A DNA stretch of 10,432 bases from CAVPRW01 sp046727435 [NCBI: bacterium] (lineage in GTDB: Bacteria; Tectomicrobia; Entotheonellia; J063): positions 1 to 10,432 of the forward strand of contig JBKPCR010000534.1 in the NCBI GenBank assembly GCA_046727435.1, written 5' to 3'. Positions 1-5,804 of this stretch are shown in pieces (the stretch's first letter is position 1; each line of letters begins with the position of its first letter). Under the pieces are notes generated by a model that saw nothing but the letters and a program-made list of their open reading frames with translations, was not told the origin of the DNA and did no database searches. The translations under genes were made by a program, and so were the position numbers.

Positions 1-138
1 TCGCCACGGGCTCCCGGGACCAACCTCATCAACGGGCACACCGCACCATTGTCCCTACGGCCTCACACGGCCCACTGCCTTGGCATGAGTATACCGCCGG
101 CTGCCCCCCAGTTCCTTCCCGTTGCACGGCCGCGCAGC

Positions 139-167
139 GGCCTAAACACCCTCATAAGGGTTCGGCC
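139..167. repeat. Short inverted repeat downstream of the haloperoxidase-like gene
   Basis: The plus strand reads GGCCTAAACACCCT, then CAT, then AAGGGTTCGGCC, which folds into a hairpin with GGCC and ACCCT/AGGGT arms. Its outer ends (GCCTAAAC and GTTCGGC) resemble the core-site-like ends of the attC-like repeats elsewhere in the window. It lies about 80 bp beyond the stop codon of the gene ending at 247, where a cassette-end site would be expected. There is no T-run, so it is not a classical intrinsic terminator. It may be a transcript-end hairpin or the remains of an attC-like site. Confidence 0.4.
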
Positions 168-246
168 CGGACTCGGCCAGCAAGACCTGGGAGACTGATG
201 CATCCGAGGTTTTTCCTCAACAGCCAGGGTTCCCAGCGTGCGCGGT

Positions 247-1482
247 CTACTTGAGCGGCCGCAGGTACTTCGCCGCTGCCAACTCACCAATCCGTTTGCC
301 CATGGCTGTGCCGACTTCCGTGGAGGTGCGGTAGTGCACGCCGTCGTAAATGCGCGCCTGTGCCACCTCCTGCATGAAGTCGTCGATCGTCGTCCAACTC
401 CGCGCCGCACCTTTGGCCGTGGCACTGGTCGTCGTCAAGGTCGGCATGGGTCCGGTACCGATCTCCGCTTGCAGCACTGTGCCGACGGTGGCGGAGACGA
501 TGCAGTGTGCGCACGGATATTCAGGGTGCATGGGGGTGTCGATGAACGGTGTCCACGACGGCTCCCGATCTGTTGCGTCGTTGCCGTCGATGTCGCCGTT
601 GCGGATCGCCGTGATCGGCCGCCAGAAGTTGTAGTGGTACTTGGCCTCTAAGAGGGCGATCAGCGCGTCGTCCGTGGCCTGTGTCACCGCCATGAACAAC
701 CGAGCGTTCTGCGTGACCTCCCGCCCGGGAACGGCGGCAACCGAGCGTACGACGCCGTGATAGATCGGGGGTAGCGTGGCTTCCCAGAAGCCGGCAATCT
801 CGGTCTGCTCGGCGGTGCGGCGCATGCTGTTCTTGCCGCCGAGTGCCCTGATCTCATTGTAGTCACGCGCCCACACCGCACTCGTAAGCGGGGGTGGTGG
901 ACCGGGACGGAACTGGGCAGGGCTCGTCATCAGCCACGGCGTGCGCTGTGACCACTGCGTGACCACCGGGATGACCGTCGGCACGTAGACCCCCGCTGTG
1001 GTGTGCGGCCGATACATCTCTCCTGTGGCGGCGCCGTCATCGGCGCGCCACGCCAGGATCGCCGTCGCGGCCTTTTCCCCGACCGCGAGCCCAGCGGTCT
1101 TCGCCTGGCCAGCAGGGATGCCGGACAGTGCTGCCTGATAGGCACTGTCGACCGCGGCCTGCTGCGTCGGGACCAACTGCGACAGCGTGGCGCGGTTTGC
1201 TTCTGCGACGGCGGCTTCGACCGACGCACCAGGAGGGGCGTCCAGCGCCACGCGATCCGGCGGATAGCGCTTGGTAATGGCGTTGACGGCTGCATATACG
1301 GCGGTTTGGACGATCGCCAGCACCCGGTTGGCGGGTGGTGGCCCCAGCCTGCCCTCGACGACGATATCGCCGGCCTTGACGTTCCAGTCGGTGACCACAT
1401 CGGCCCGCGCCATAGGACCGGCGAGCAAAGCGGCGGCAACAACCAGTAACGCCATCCCCTGGTGCTTCCTGGTGTGGTTCAT
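247..1482 (-). CDS. Vanadium-dependent haloperoxidase-like PAP2 superfamily protein, exported
   Basis: This 411-residue protein has an N-terminal signal peptide (basic start, hydrophobic stretch about residues 10-22, likely cleavage after AMARA-like residues near 27). It therefore probably acts in the periplasm or outside the cell. The C-terminal half carries the vanadium haloperoxidase/acid phosphatase signature: K281-x6-R288-P289 (KYHYNFWRP), a P-x-x-H block (HPEYPCAHC, H326) and R377-x5-H383 (RIYDGVH). Family members bind vanadate or phosphate with these residues and either oxidise halides with peroxide or remove phosphate. Two signature positions differ: PSGH is PCAH here, and the Asp expected four residues after the second His is Ser387. 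The ATG at 1482 is preferred over an ATG 33 bp upstream because GGGAGGGAG lies 7-8 bp before it. Substrate unknown; a phosphatase or catalytically altered member is possible. Confidence 0.82.
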   Translation of the reverse strand: MNHTRKHQGMALLVVAAALLAGPMARADVVTDWNVKAGDIVVEGRLGPPPANRVLAIVQTAVYAAVNAITKRYPPDRVALDAPPGASVEAAVAEANRATLSQLVPTQQAAVDSAYQAALSGIPAGQAKTAGLAVGEKAATAILAWRADDGAATGEMYRPHTTAGVYVPTVIPVVTQWSQRTPWLMTSPAQFRPGPPPPLTSAVWARDYNEIRALGGKNSMRRTAEQTEIAGFWEATLPPIYHGVVRSVAAVPGREVTQNARLFMAVTQATDDALIALLEAKYHYNFWRPITAIRNGDIDGNDATDREPSWTPFIDTPMHPEYPCAHCIVSATVGTVLQAEIGTGPMPTLTTTSATAKGAARSWTTIDDFMQEVAQARIYDGVHYRTSTEVGTAMGKRIGELAAAKYLRPLK

Positions 1483-1547
1483 GATCGTGTCTCCCTCCCC
1501 ATACTTTTCCCCCAAATGTGCGGAATAGAAAGGCTATACCGCAACGA

Positions 1548-1662
1548 CCTAGACCCAATGATTTGCCCTGCGTGCAAATCAGAAAGTCTGACGATTTGGA
1601 CAACGTTTGCGCCAAAAGTAAGGCCTTTTGGCACAAACGGTTGCGATGCCAATCATCTCAAC
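1548..1662 (-). repeat. 115-bp structured element, copy 1
   Basis: First of three equal-length copies (others at 8585-8699 and 9427-9541). The plus strand starts CCTAGACCC and ends TCTCAAC. Two internal hairpins are visible: 1578-1592 (ATCAGA-AAG-TCTGAC, with a G.U closing pair if read as minus-strand RNA) and 1604-1639 (14-bp arms around GCCAAAA/TTTTGGC). It lies 66 bp upstream of the haloperoxidase-like start codon and its far end overlaps the core of the attC-like site at 1656-1737. Function unknown. Confidence 0.85.
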
Positions 1663-1737
1663 GCCAGGCGTGAGCCGCTGCCGGGAGCGGGAGCGCCGCG
1701 GACGCTGGAGACTGTCGCCTCCAGGCCTCGGGTCGAC
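1656..1737 (-). repeat. attC-like recombination site (82 bp) after the selenoprotein gene
   Basis: On the minus strand the site runs from GTCGACC to GTTGAGA, comparable to integron R'' and R' core sites. Its interior matches the 82-bp sites at 5723-5804 and 7683-7764, sharing AGCCGCTGCCGG and GCGCCGCGGACG-like blocks. Local hairpins are visible (CCGCT/AGCGG and GGAG/CTCC). It lies between the 3' end of the UGSC operon and the next 115-bp element. Its status as a working attC is inferred. It could instead belong to a dispersed palindromic repeat family. Confidence 0.5.
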
Positions 1738-1853
1738 AAGGCTTGGGGAAGCAGGCTTTAGCTCTCCCCCCAGTCTCACCGCCTTTCCCCCCTTATCCCC
1801 GGGAACATCTACCCCGACCCTCTGCTGTTTCCTCCCATTCGTTTTCCTCTGTC

Positions 1854-2378
1854 TTAGCGTGCCAACAGAATCCTTGCGCACTGCTGGACCGCATCTGCGG
1901 CCTTCTCCCGCAGTTCTGCGTCGCTGTTGTGGCTAATGGGGTGAGGAATGACGGCAAACAGGTGTCCGGGCATGCCAGACACCTGAGCCATCACCTGCGC
2001 GGTCGGGACGAAACGATCGGTGATGATGGCCGTGGCCATGATGCCAGCCTGTTCTGCCAGAATCGCGTCGTGCATACTGCACGACGAGCAACTGCCTCAA
2101 TCCCCCACCGCGGAGATGACCGCATCACAGCCCTGCATAGCGGCGAGCACCGGCGCCGGTGCCGGACGGCTGAAATCGGGCTTGCGCAGGCGGACCACGT
2201 CGTGCACGCCATACTGCGAGCGCAGAATCCTCTCCATGTGGTCGAGCAACGGTCGAACGTTGACCTTGCCATTGTCCAACAGGCCAATCGTCCGGCCGGC
2301 GAGTGACGTCAGCGTCGTCGTCGCCCCAGCTTTCGCTGGGGCAGTATCCATTGTCGGATCAAGAACACGGATGCTCAT
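1854..2378 (-). CDS. UGSC-family selenoprotein with in-frame UGA (Sec94)
   Basis: Read through one TGA (2097-2099), this frame encodes 174 residues. Residues 1-93 and 95-174 are in the same frame, and the junction reads AVGD-U-GSCSSCSMHDA, the Sec-Gly-Ser-Cys motif that names the UGSC family of bacterial selenoproteins. Other family features are an N-terminal RVLDPT, GRTIGLLDNGK at about 28-38, RLRKPDFSRPAP at about 63-74, and a C-terminal GMPGHLFAVIPHP. The Sec/Cys pair suggests a redox centre, but the reaction is unknown. A hairpin starting just after the UGA fits the bacterial SECIS description. AAGGAG lies 9 bp before the ATG, and the start is 1 bp after the stop of the preceding gene, so translation is probably coupled. 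Without the Sec machinery (selA-D) the product would end at residue 93. Confidence 0.88.
2066..2099 (-). promoter_or_regulatory. Bacterial SECIS-like hairpin directing UGA recoding
   Basis: On the minus strand the UGA (2099-2097) is followed after 10 nt by CGTCGTGC, the loop AGTAT and GCACGACG: a perfect 8-bp stem with a 5-nt loop at 2086-2066. The apical loop starts 18 nt after the UGA and has G as its second base. Both fit the published bacterial SECIS consensus as I remember it (loop about 16-37 nt from the UGA, G within the first two loop bases). It lies inside the coding sequence, as bacterial SECIS elements do, and would bind SelB. Confidence 0.78.
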
Positions 2379-2379
2379 G

Positions 2380-3438
2380 TCAGTGGTCTCCTTGCACAGG
2401 GTCGATGGCCTGCGTGACCGCTAGCGCCTTCGCACCATACCAGGGCGGCACGACCGCCGCAAATCCTCCCGCCGGGCCACCCGCGGCGATCACGAGCAGA
2501 TCGTCTGGCGAGCGCAGCGCCGTGAACTCCTGGTCAGGGCCACCGCCGCGTGCCACGATGCGGCCTTTTCCCACGGTCGCCCAGTCCCGCCGCCACACGC
2601 GCGCCGAGCGGTACACGTACTCGCGGATGTCCTGCTTGTGCCACCCCGCCGCGACGAAGAGGTCGCGTAACTGCTTGGGGATGATCAGCGCATAGTTCCC
2701 AGCCCAGACCGAGTATGTCAGCATGTTATGCCGCATCTCTGCGGCCAAGGTCTCGGCGATCTCCTCGGGGTCGTGGGTCCACTCGTTCATCACCTGCCGT
2801 GGTGCCTCGGCTGCCATCACCGTCACTCCCGACGTGCCCGCCGGCACGCCACGCTCCTGCGCCAGCGGTATCCAGGGGCTGTCCTCTTCATCCTCGGCCA
2901 GGCAATAGGTGAATTTCCCAGGATGCCCGAGCGTGGAGCGATCGATCTGGCCGGGAATGCACCCAAGCACGTTGATCAGCACCAGGCGGATGGCGCGGCC
3001 AATCGTGGCATTGGCGCGATTCCCACTGCCGAGCACGCCGTGCGTGGCATTCATCCCCAGCGCCGTCCGCATGGGGCCGTTGACGACGATCAACGGCGCG
3101 CTCCCGCCGGTGCTGGCGGCGCTGCCATGCAGGTTGTACTCGGCCACGCACATGGCCCGCAAGACGGCCACGACGACCGGCATGTAGGTGGGGAGGCAAC
3201 CGGCCATGACCGCATTGATGGCGACCTTTTCTGCGCTCAGAGGGCGCTGGCGCACCGACTCGACGCCGATGACGTCCACTGGTGCAAGACCAGCCGCGTC
3301 GAGGCACTCACGCACACGCCCTTCCGTCGGCGGCACAATCGGCAGGCCGTCGGTCCACCCGTTCTGTTGGTAGCGTTCGTTCACGGCCAACGCATCGGCG
3401 AGCTCGTAGATGGCTGACTGTAATGCCTGTGTGGCCAT
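2380..3438 (-). CDS. Conserved protein of unknown function, UGSC operon partner
   Basis: This 352-residue soluble protein is the first gene of a two-gene operon; its TGA is 1 bp from the ATG of the UGSC selenoprotein. From memory, proteins with the same landmarks commonly accompany UGSC selenoproteins: GWTDGLPIVPPTEGRV (about 27-42), AINAVMAGCLPTYMPVV (about 73-89), NRANATIGRA (about 141-150) and LGHPGKFTYCLAE (about 169-181). Their biochemistry is not known to me. Four Cys residues in conserved-looking blocks could interact with the Sec/Cys partner, but this is inference. No signal peptide or membrane segment is evident. The ATG at 3438 is preceded by GAGGAGG about 10 bp upstream. The 5' region holds a strong hairpin (3470-3488). 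Confidence 0.75.
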   Translation of the reverse strand: MATQALQSAIYELADALAVNERYQQNGWTDGLPIVPPTEGRVRECLDAAGLAPVDVIGVESVRQRPLSAEKVAINAVMAGCLPTYMPVVVAVLRAMCVAEYNLHGSAASTGGSAPLIVVNGPMRTALGMNATHGVLGSGNRANATIGRAIRLVLINVLGCIPGQIDRSTLGHPGKFTYCLAEDEEDSPWIPLAQERGVPAGTSGVTVMAAEAPRQVMNEWTHDPEEIAETLAAEMRHNMLTYSVWAGNYALIIPKQLRDLFVAAGWHKQDIREYVYRSARVWRRDWATVGKGRIVARGGGPDQEFTALRSPDDLLVIAAGGPAGGFAAVVPPWYGAKALAVTQAIDPVQGDH

Positions 3439-3728
3439 GGGGCTGCGCCCTCCTCACCATGATAGACATCCCAGGGACTTGCCCTGGGTCCATTCGACGG
3501 TCTGTTCAAGTCATCTCAGACGGCTGAGCCAGAGCGATGATCAGCGCCGCGTCATCCTTGCCGCATCACGGTCTCGGTGAAAGTTGTCAGCGTCCTTACT
3601 CACTAGCCCCACCGGTTTGTCACGGTGACCTCTCCTGTTGTAAAGGCCTGACGCTGCCGCGCAGCCGACTGTCTACAGCGGTTTATTCGACCTCATTGTT
3701 CTGGAATCCCCGTATTATTCCCCAGCCC
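3439..3728. other. Intergenic stretch without a convincing gene, possible eroded attC-like site
   Basis: No ORF here has a plausible start and composition on either strand. Within it, about 3640-3690, the plus strand reads CTGACGCTGCCGCGCAGCCG and continues to ATTCGACC. It has a GCTGC/GCAGC hairpin and a right end one base from the GTTCGAC core-like ends of nearby repeats. This is where a cassette-end site between the broken DUF4365-like fragment and the UGSC operon would be expected, but the left core is not recognisable. Confidence 0.35.
3470..3488 (-). repeat. Perfect hairpin in the leader of the UGSC operon
   Basis: CCCAGGG (3470-3476) and CCCTGGG (3482-3488) form a 7-bp perfect stem around a 5-nt loop, about 31-50 bp upstream of the partner gene's start codon. 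There is no U-tract directly after it on the minus strand, so an intrinsic terminator is unlikely. It may be a leader structure or the relic of a repeat. Confidence 0.5.
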
Positions 3729-3988
3729 CTACTGCGGTGGCAATCGGTTCAAGAGATCAGTCATCCATTCACACGTTGCCTTGATCTTCTTCCGGTGCCT
3801 TGCGACCAATTCGCCAAAATAATACACGGCGTCCGGTTCGTTTTGTAGAGAAAGTCGATTCCGAGGTCGTTCTGCCGCGCAATACAATGGGGAATCGCGT
3901 GGTCGACAACCAGCGATTCGAAGAAAGCCTCGCCTTTGATTCCTCGCCGCGTGCTTTCCGTGTACTTCTTGTAGTCATCGTCTGCCAT
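3729..3988 (-). pseudogene. Broken DUF4365-like (PD-(D/E)XK nuclease-like) gene fragment
   Basis: The ATG at 3988 has a good ribosome binding site (AGGAG, 7 bp). It opens a frame beginning MADDDYKKYTESTRRGIKGE, then LVVDHAIPHCIARQ and NDLGIDFL. The G-x-x-G-E and D-x-G-I-D pattern resembles the N-terminal half of DUF4365/restriction-like nuclease proteins. After about residue 48 the frame turns into low-quality sequence (KTNRTPCIILANW) and stops at 3761. A different frame from about 3840 onwards reads plausibly as protein (NEPDAVYYFGELVARHRKKI, ending in LLNRLPPQ) and stops at 3729-3731. A single frameshift would join the two. Even when joined, the catalytic Q/E-x-K strand is missing, so I read it as a decayed or internally deleted gene. 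The family assignment is tentative. Confidence 0.45.
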
Positions 3989-4012
3989 CGGTTCACTCCT
4001 GTGCCGCCGGAC

Positions 4013-4101
4013 GCGGCACGTCAGCCATCCCGCGCCGAAAACACCACACAAGATTGATGAGAGGCAAGGGGCGCGGGGTCGGCTGGAAGGATTTGTTCGA
4101 C
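4013..4101 (-). repeat. Degenerate attC-like hairpin after the dehalogenase-like gene
   Basis: On the minus strand GTCGAAC (4101-4095) is followed by AAATCCTTCCAGCCGACC and CCGCGCC. After a loop, GGCGCGGGATGGCTG pairs back with it, giving a stem of about 15 bp with one bulge. The GTCGAAC-AAAT-CC-TTCCAGCCGA layout is typical of one arm of integron attC sites. The opposite core (GTGCCGC) is degenerate. It starts 7 bp after the stop codon of the alpha/beta hydrolase and ends just before the next start codon, as a cassette boundary would. Confidence 0.5.
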
Positions 4102-4107
4102 CGCGCG

Positions 4108-4971
4108 TTACGATAAAAAGCGGAGGAGTTCCGCCGCCGTTCGTTCCGGATTTTCCTCGGGCAAAAAATGACCGCCATCAAGCGCCACGCCTTGCACGTC
4201 TTCGGCTCGCGATCGCCAGACCTCTAGCATGTCATAGGTCGCCCACAGACTGGTCGCACTCCACAACAACAGTGTCGGGCAGGAGATTTTCTGCTCCCGA
4301 TCGGCTTCGTCATGGATCAGGTCAATCGTGGCGGCCGCACGGAACTCCTCACAGGTCGCACGAATGGCCGCCGCATCGAAACAGCGTTGGTACTCGGCGA
4401 CGGCTTCTCCCGCCAGCGCGTCCTTGGTGCCACACCAGTGGTCGAGAAGCCATCGGAGGTAGAACGCCGGTTCAGCGCCGATTAACCGCTCAGGCAACCC
4501 GTCAGGTTGGATGGCGAAGAACCAGTTGAACGCCGCCGTGGCCATCTCTTGATTCACGCTGGCGAAAGCCGTACTCGTCGGAATGATGTCCAGCAGCGCA
4601 AGCTTCGTGATGTGCTCGGCAGAGTCAAGGGCCATTCGGTGCGCCACGCGAGCGCCTCGGTCATGTCCGACCACGGCGAACTCGGGAAAGCCTAAACGCT
4701 GCATCACCTCCACTTGATCTTGCGCCATCATGCGCTTGGAATACGCGAGGTGTTCAGGGTCGCTTGGCGGCTTCGCACTGTCGCCAGAACCACGCAGGTC
4801 AGGACAGACGACGGTAAAGCGCTCGGCCAGGATCGGCGCCACGCGATGCCAGCAGACATGCGTTTGCGGATAGCCATGCAACAGCAAGATGGGATCACCG
4901 CGACCCCCTCGAATGAGGTTGATGGTCGTGTCTTGAGTGGTGATGTGCTCACGAATAAAACCATCAAACAT
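4108..4971 (-). CDS. Alpha/beta hydrolase of the haloacetate/fluoroacetate dehalogenase family
   Basis: This 287-residue cytoplasmic alpha/beta hydrolase closely follows the fluoroacetate dehalogenase layout. HGYPQTHVCWHRVAP (32-46) is the oxyanion-hole region. PDLRGSGDSAKP (57-68) follows. GHDRGARVAHRMALD (102-116) carries the nucleophile D104 with R105 and R108 placed like the two carboxylate-binding arginines. LLDIIPT has D128 as the likely charge-relay acid, and GGHFLPEE has the catalytic H268. Family enzymes displace halide from 2-haloacids through an aspartyl ester. The halide pocket differs from the well-studied enzyme: N149-W150 replaces His-Trp, and F210 probably replaces the pocket Tyr. 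Defluorination may therefore be weak, and another haloacid or ester may be the substrate. The upstream signal is weak (AGGA, about 9 bp). The start agrees with family length. The gene sits alone between attC-like sites. Confidence 0.82.
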   Translation of the reverse strand: MFDGFIREHITTQDTTINLIRGGRGDPILLLHGYPQTHVCWHRVAPILAERFTVVCPDLRGSGDSAKPPSDPEHLAYSKRMMAQDQVEVMQRLGFPEFAVVGHDRGARVAHRMALDSAEHITKLALLDIIPTSTAFASVNQEMATAAFNWFFAIQPDGLPERLIGAEPAFYLRWLLDHWCGTKDALAGEAVAEYQRCFDAAAIRATCEEFRAAATIDLIHDEADREQKISCPTLLLWSATSLWATYDMLEVWRSRAEDVQGVALDGGHFLPEENPERTAAELLRFLS

Positions 4972-5016
4972 GGAAGTATTCCTATCAGTGTTTCAGGATC
5001 GCCACCAACGAAAGCT

Positions 5017-5074
5017 GTCGAACGCCAGGTTTCAGCCGCCGCTGGAAGCGGTCGGCTGCACAGCCTGGTTCGGC
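5017..5074 (-). repeat. attC-like recombination site (58 bp), best example in the window
   Basis: On the minus strand the site runs from GCCGAAC to GTTCGAC and folds into one imperfect hairpin. The arms are GAAC, CCAGG/CCTGG and CAGCCG-A-CCGCT/AGCGGCGGCTG, with a 3-nt loop. The two arms differ by an extra unpaired base near the core and one inside the stem, as in integron attC sites, where such asymmetry sets the recombined strand. It lies 175 bp after the cupin stop and 46 bp before the hydrolase start. Integrase-driven recombination is inferred from structure only. Confidence 0.65.
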
Positions 5075-5248
5075 CGTGTCCTGGCGCACCAGGAATCTGC
5101 GACTGACTGGGCGAATTCGGACGCTCTCAAGCGACTTCTGGCGCCAGAGCTGCCAGTCTCCCTGCCACCGCACTCTTTTGGCCTGAACGCCCAGCTTCTG
5201 GGGCAACGCAAACGCCCCTCCGTGACCCTCCGCGTTCGTGTTGACCGG

Positions 5249-5562
5249 CTACGGTTTCTTGATGATGTCCACGCTGACGATCACAACCTTGCTCGTGCGC
5301 CGGTTCTCGCCCCAGTGGGTGACGTCACGCGACTCTGTGATGACCTCAGCAGGTGTGTACTCCCGCACGTTGCCGCCCTCCTGGCCCACCGTCAGTGTCC
5401 CTTCCAGGATGTAGCTGAACGCCGGCCGCGCCTTGTGGCTGTGCAGCCAATCACGCCCCCAGGCTCGAACACAACGTTCCGCAGCCGCAACTGATAGCCG
5501 GGCATATCCGGGGCGAGGTCGACCGTGCTCACCACCGTTACACTCGTCTTTGGCGTCGACAT
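5249..5562 (-). pseudogene. Small cupin-domain gene with a one-base frameshift
   Basis: The true start is the ATG at 5562, preceded by a near-perfect AAGGAGG 6 bp upstream. It reads MSTPKTSVTVVSTVDLAPDM and then NVVFEPGGVIG. The cupin continues in another frame from about 5445 with LHSHKARPAFSYILEG, TLTVGQ, EVITES and DVTHWGEN to a stop at 5249. Restoring one base (GGCTGCAC to GGCCTGCAC, between 5445 and 5446) joins the halves into a 104-residue single-domain cupin. It has the usual metal ligands in HSH, the later Glu and the His of THWGEN. Such small cupins bind a metal and serve as sensors, isomerases or dioxygenases; nothing here identifies the substrate. The frame that stays open upstream to 5581 is an artefact of the shift. 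Real decay or a sequencing/assembly error are both possible. Confidence 0.7.
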
Positions 5563-5722
5563 GGCATCCTCCTTCTCTCATCTATGCCCACCGTGTGCAC
5601 TGTACCCGCCCTGGGGTGTCAGGGCGTCCTTCAGATGGAACCACCACAATGCTGGAAACCGCGCTAAAACGACCCAGGTTCTCCGCGGTCCACTGTTCCC
5701 ATTCACTCCTTCCGCACGCGTG

Positions 5723-5804
5723 GCCTCACACTGGTGCTCAGCCGCTGCCGGAAGAGGGGGCGCAGCGGACGCTGTAGGGCGTCACCTGGACGCCTTGGTT
5801 AGGC
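5723..5804 (-). repeat. attC-like recombination site (82 bp) before the cupin
   Basis: On the minus strand it begins with a canonical core GCCTAAC (5804-5798) and ends with GTGAGGC, one base from GTTRRRY. The interior shares the AGCCGCTGCCGGAAG block with the sites at 1656 and 7683. It contains perfect local hairpins, CAGCG-GA-CGCTG and GGCGTC-ACCTG-GACGCC. The length equals that of the sites at 1656-1737 and 7683-7764. Confidence 0.52.

Noticed and set aside
60-166. A complete attC-like site at the left end
   Set aside because: GCCTCAC and GTTCGGC ends are about 107 bp apart, but the interior shows no convincing pairing or match to the other sites; only the hairpin at 139-167 is reported.
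1037-1636. Long minus-strand ORF in another frame over the haloperoxidase-like gene
   Set aside because: Arg/Gly-rich shadow of the real gene in GC-rich DNA, starting in the repeat with a TTG.
1548-1662. Small protein encoded by the 115-bp repeat
   Set aside because: One minus-strand frame stays open in all three copies (MCQKALLLAQTLSKSS-like from a TTG), but changes between copies are mostly amino-acid-altering and follow base-pairing and not codon position. Copy 3 stops early and no ribosome binding site is seen.
1854-2378. Two separate genes or a pseudogene split by TGA
   Set aside because: Same frame, the UGA sits exactly at the UGSC motif, the downstream part has family motifs, and a SECIS-like hairpin follows.
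5249-5581. Cupin start at 5581
   Set aside because: That frame's N-terminus is unrelated to cupins; the ATG at 5562 in the neighbouring frame has AAGGAGG and a cupin-like sequence, revealing a frameshift.
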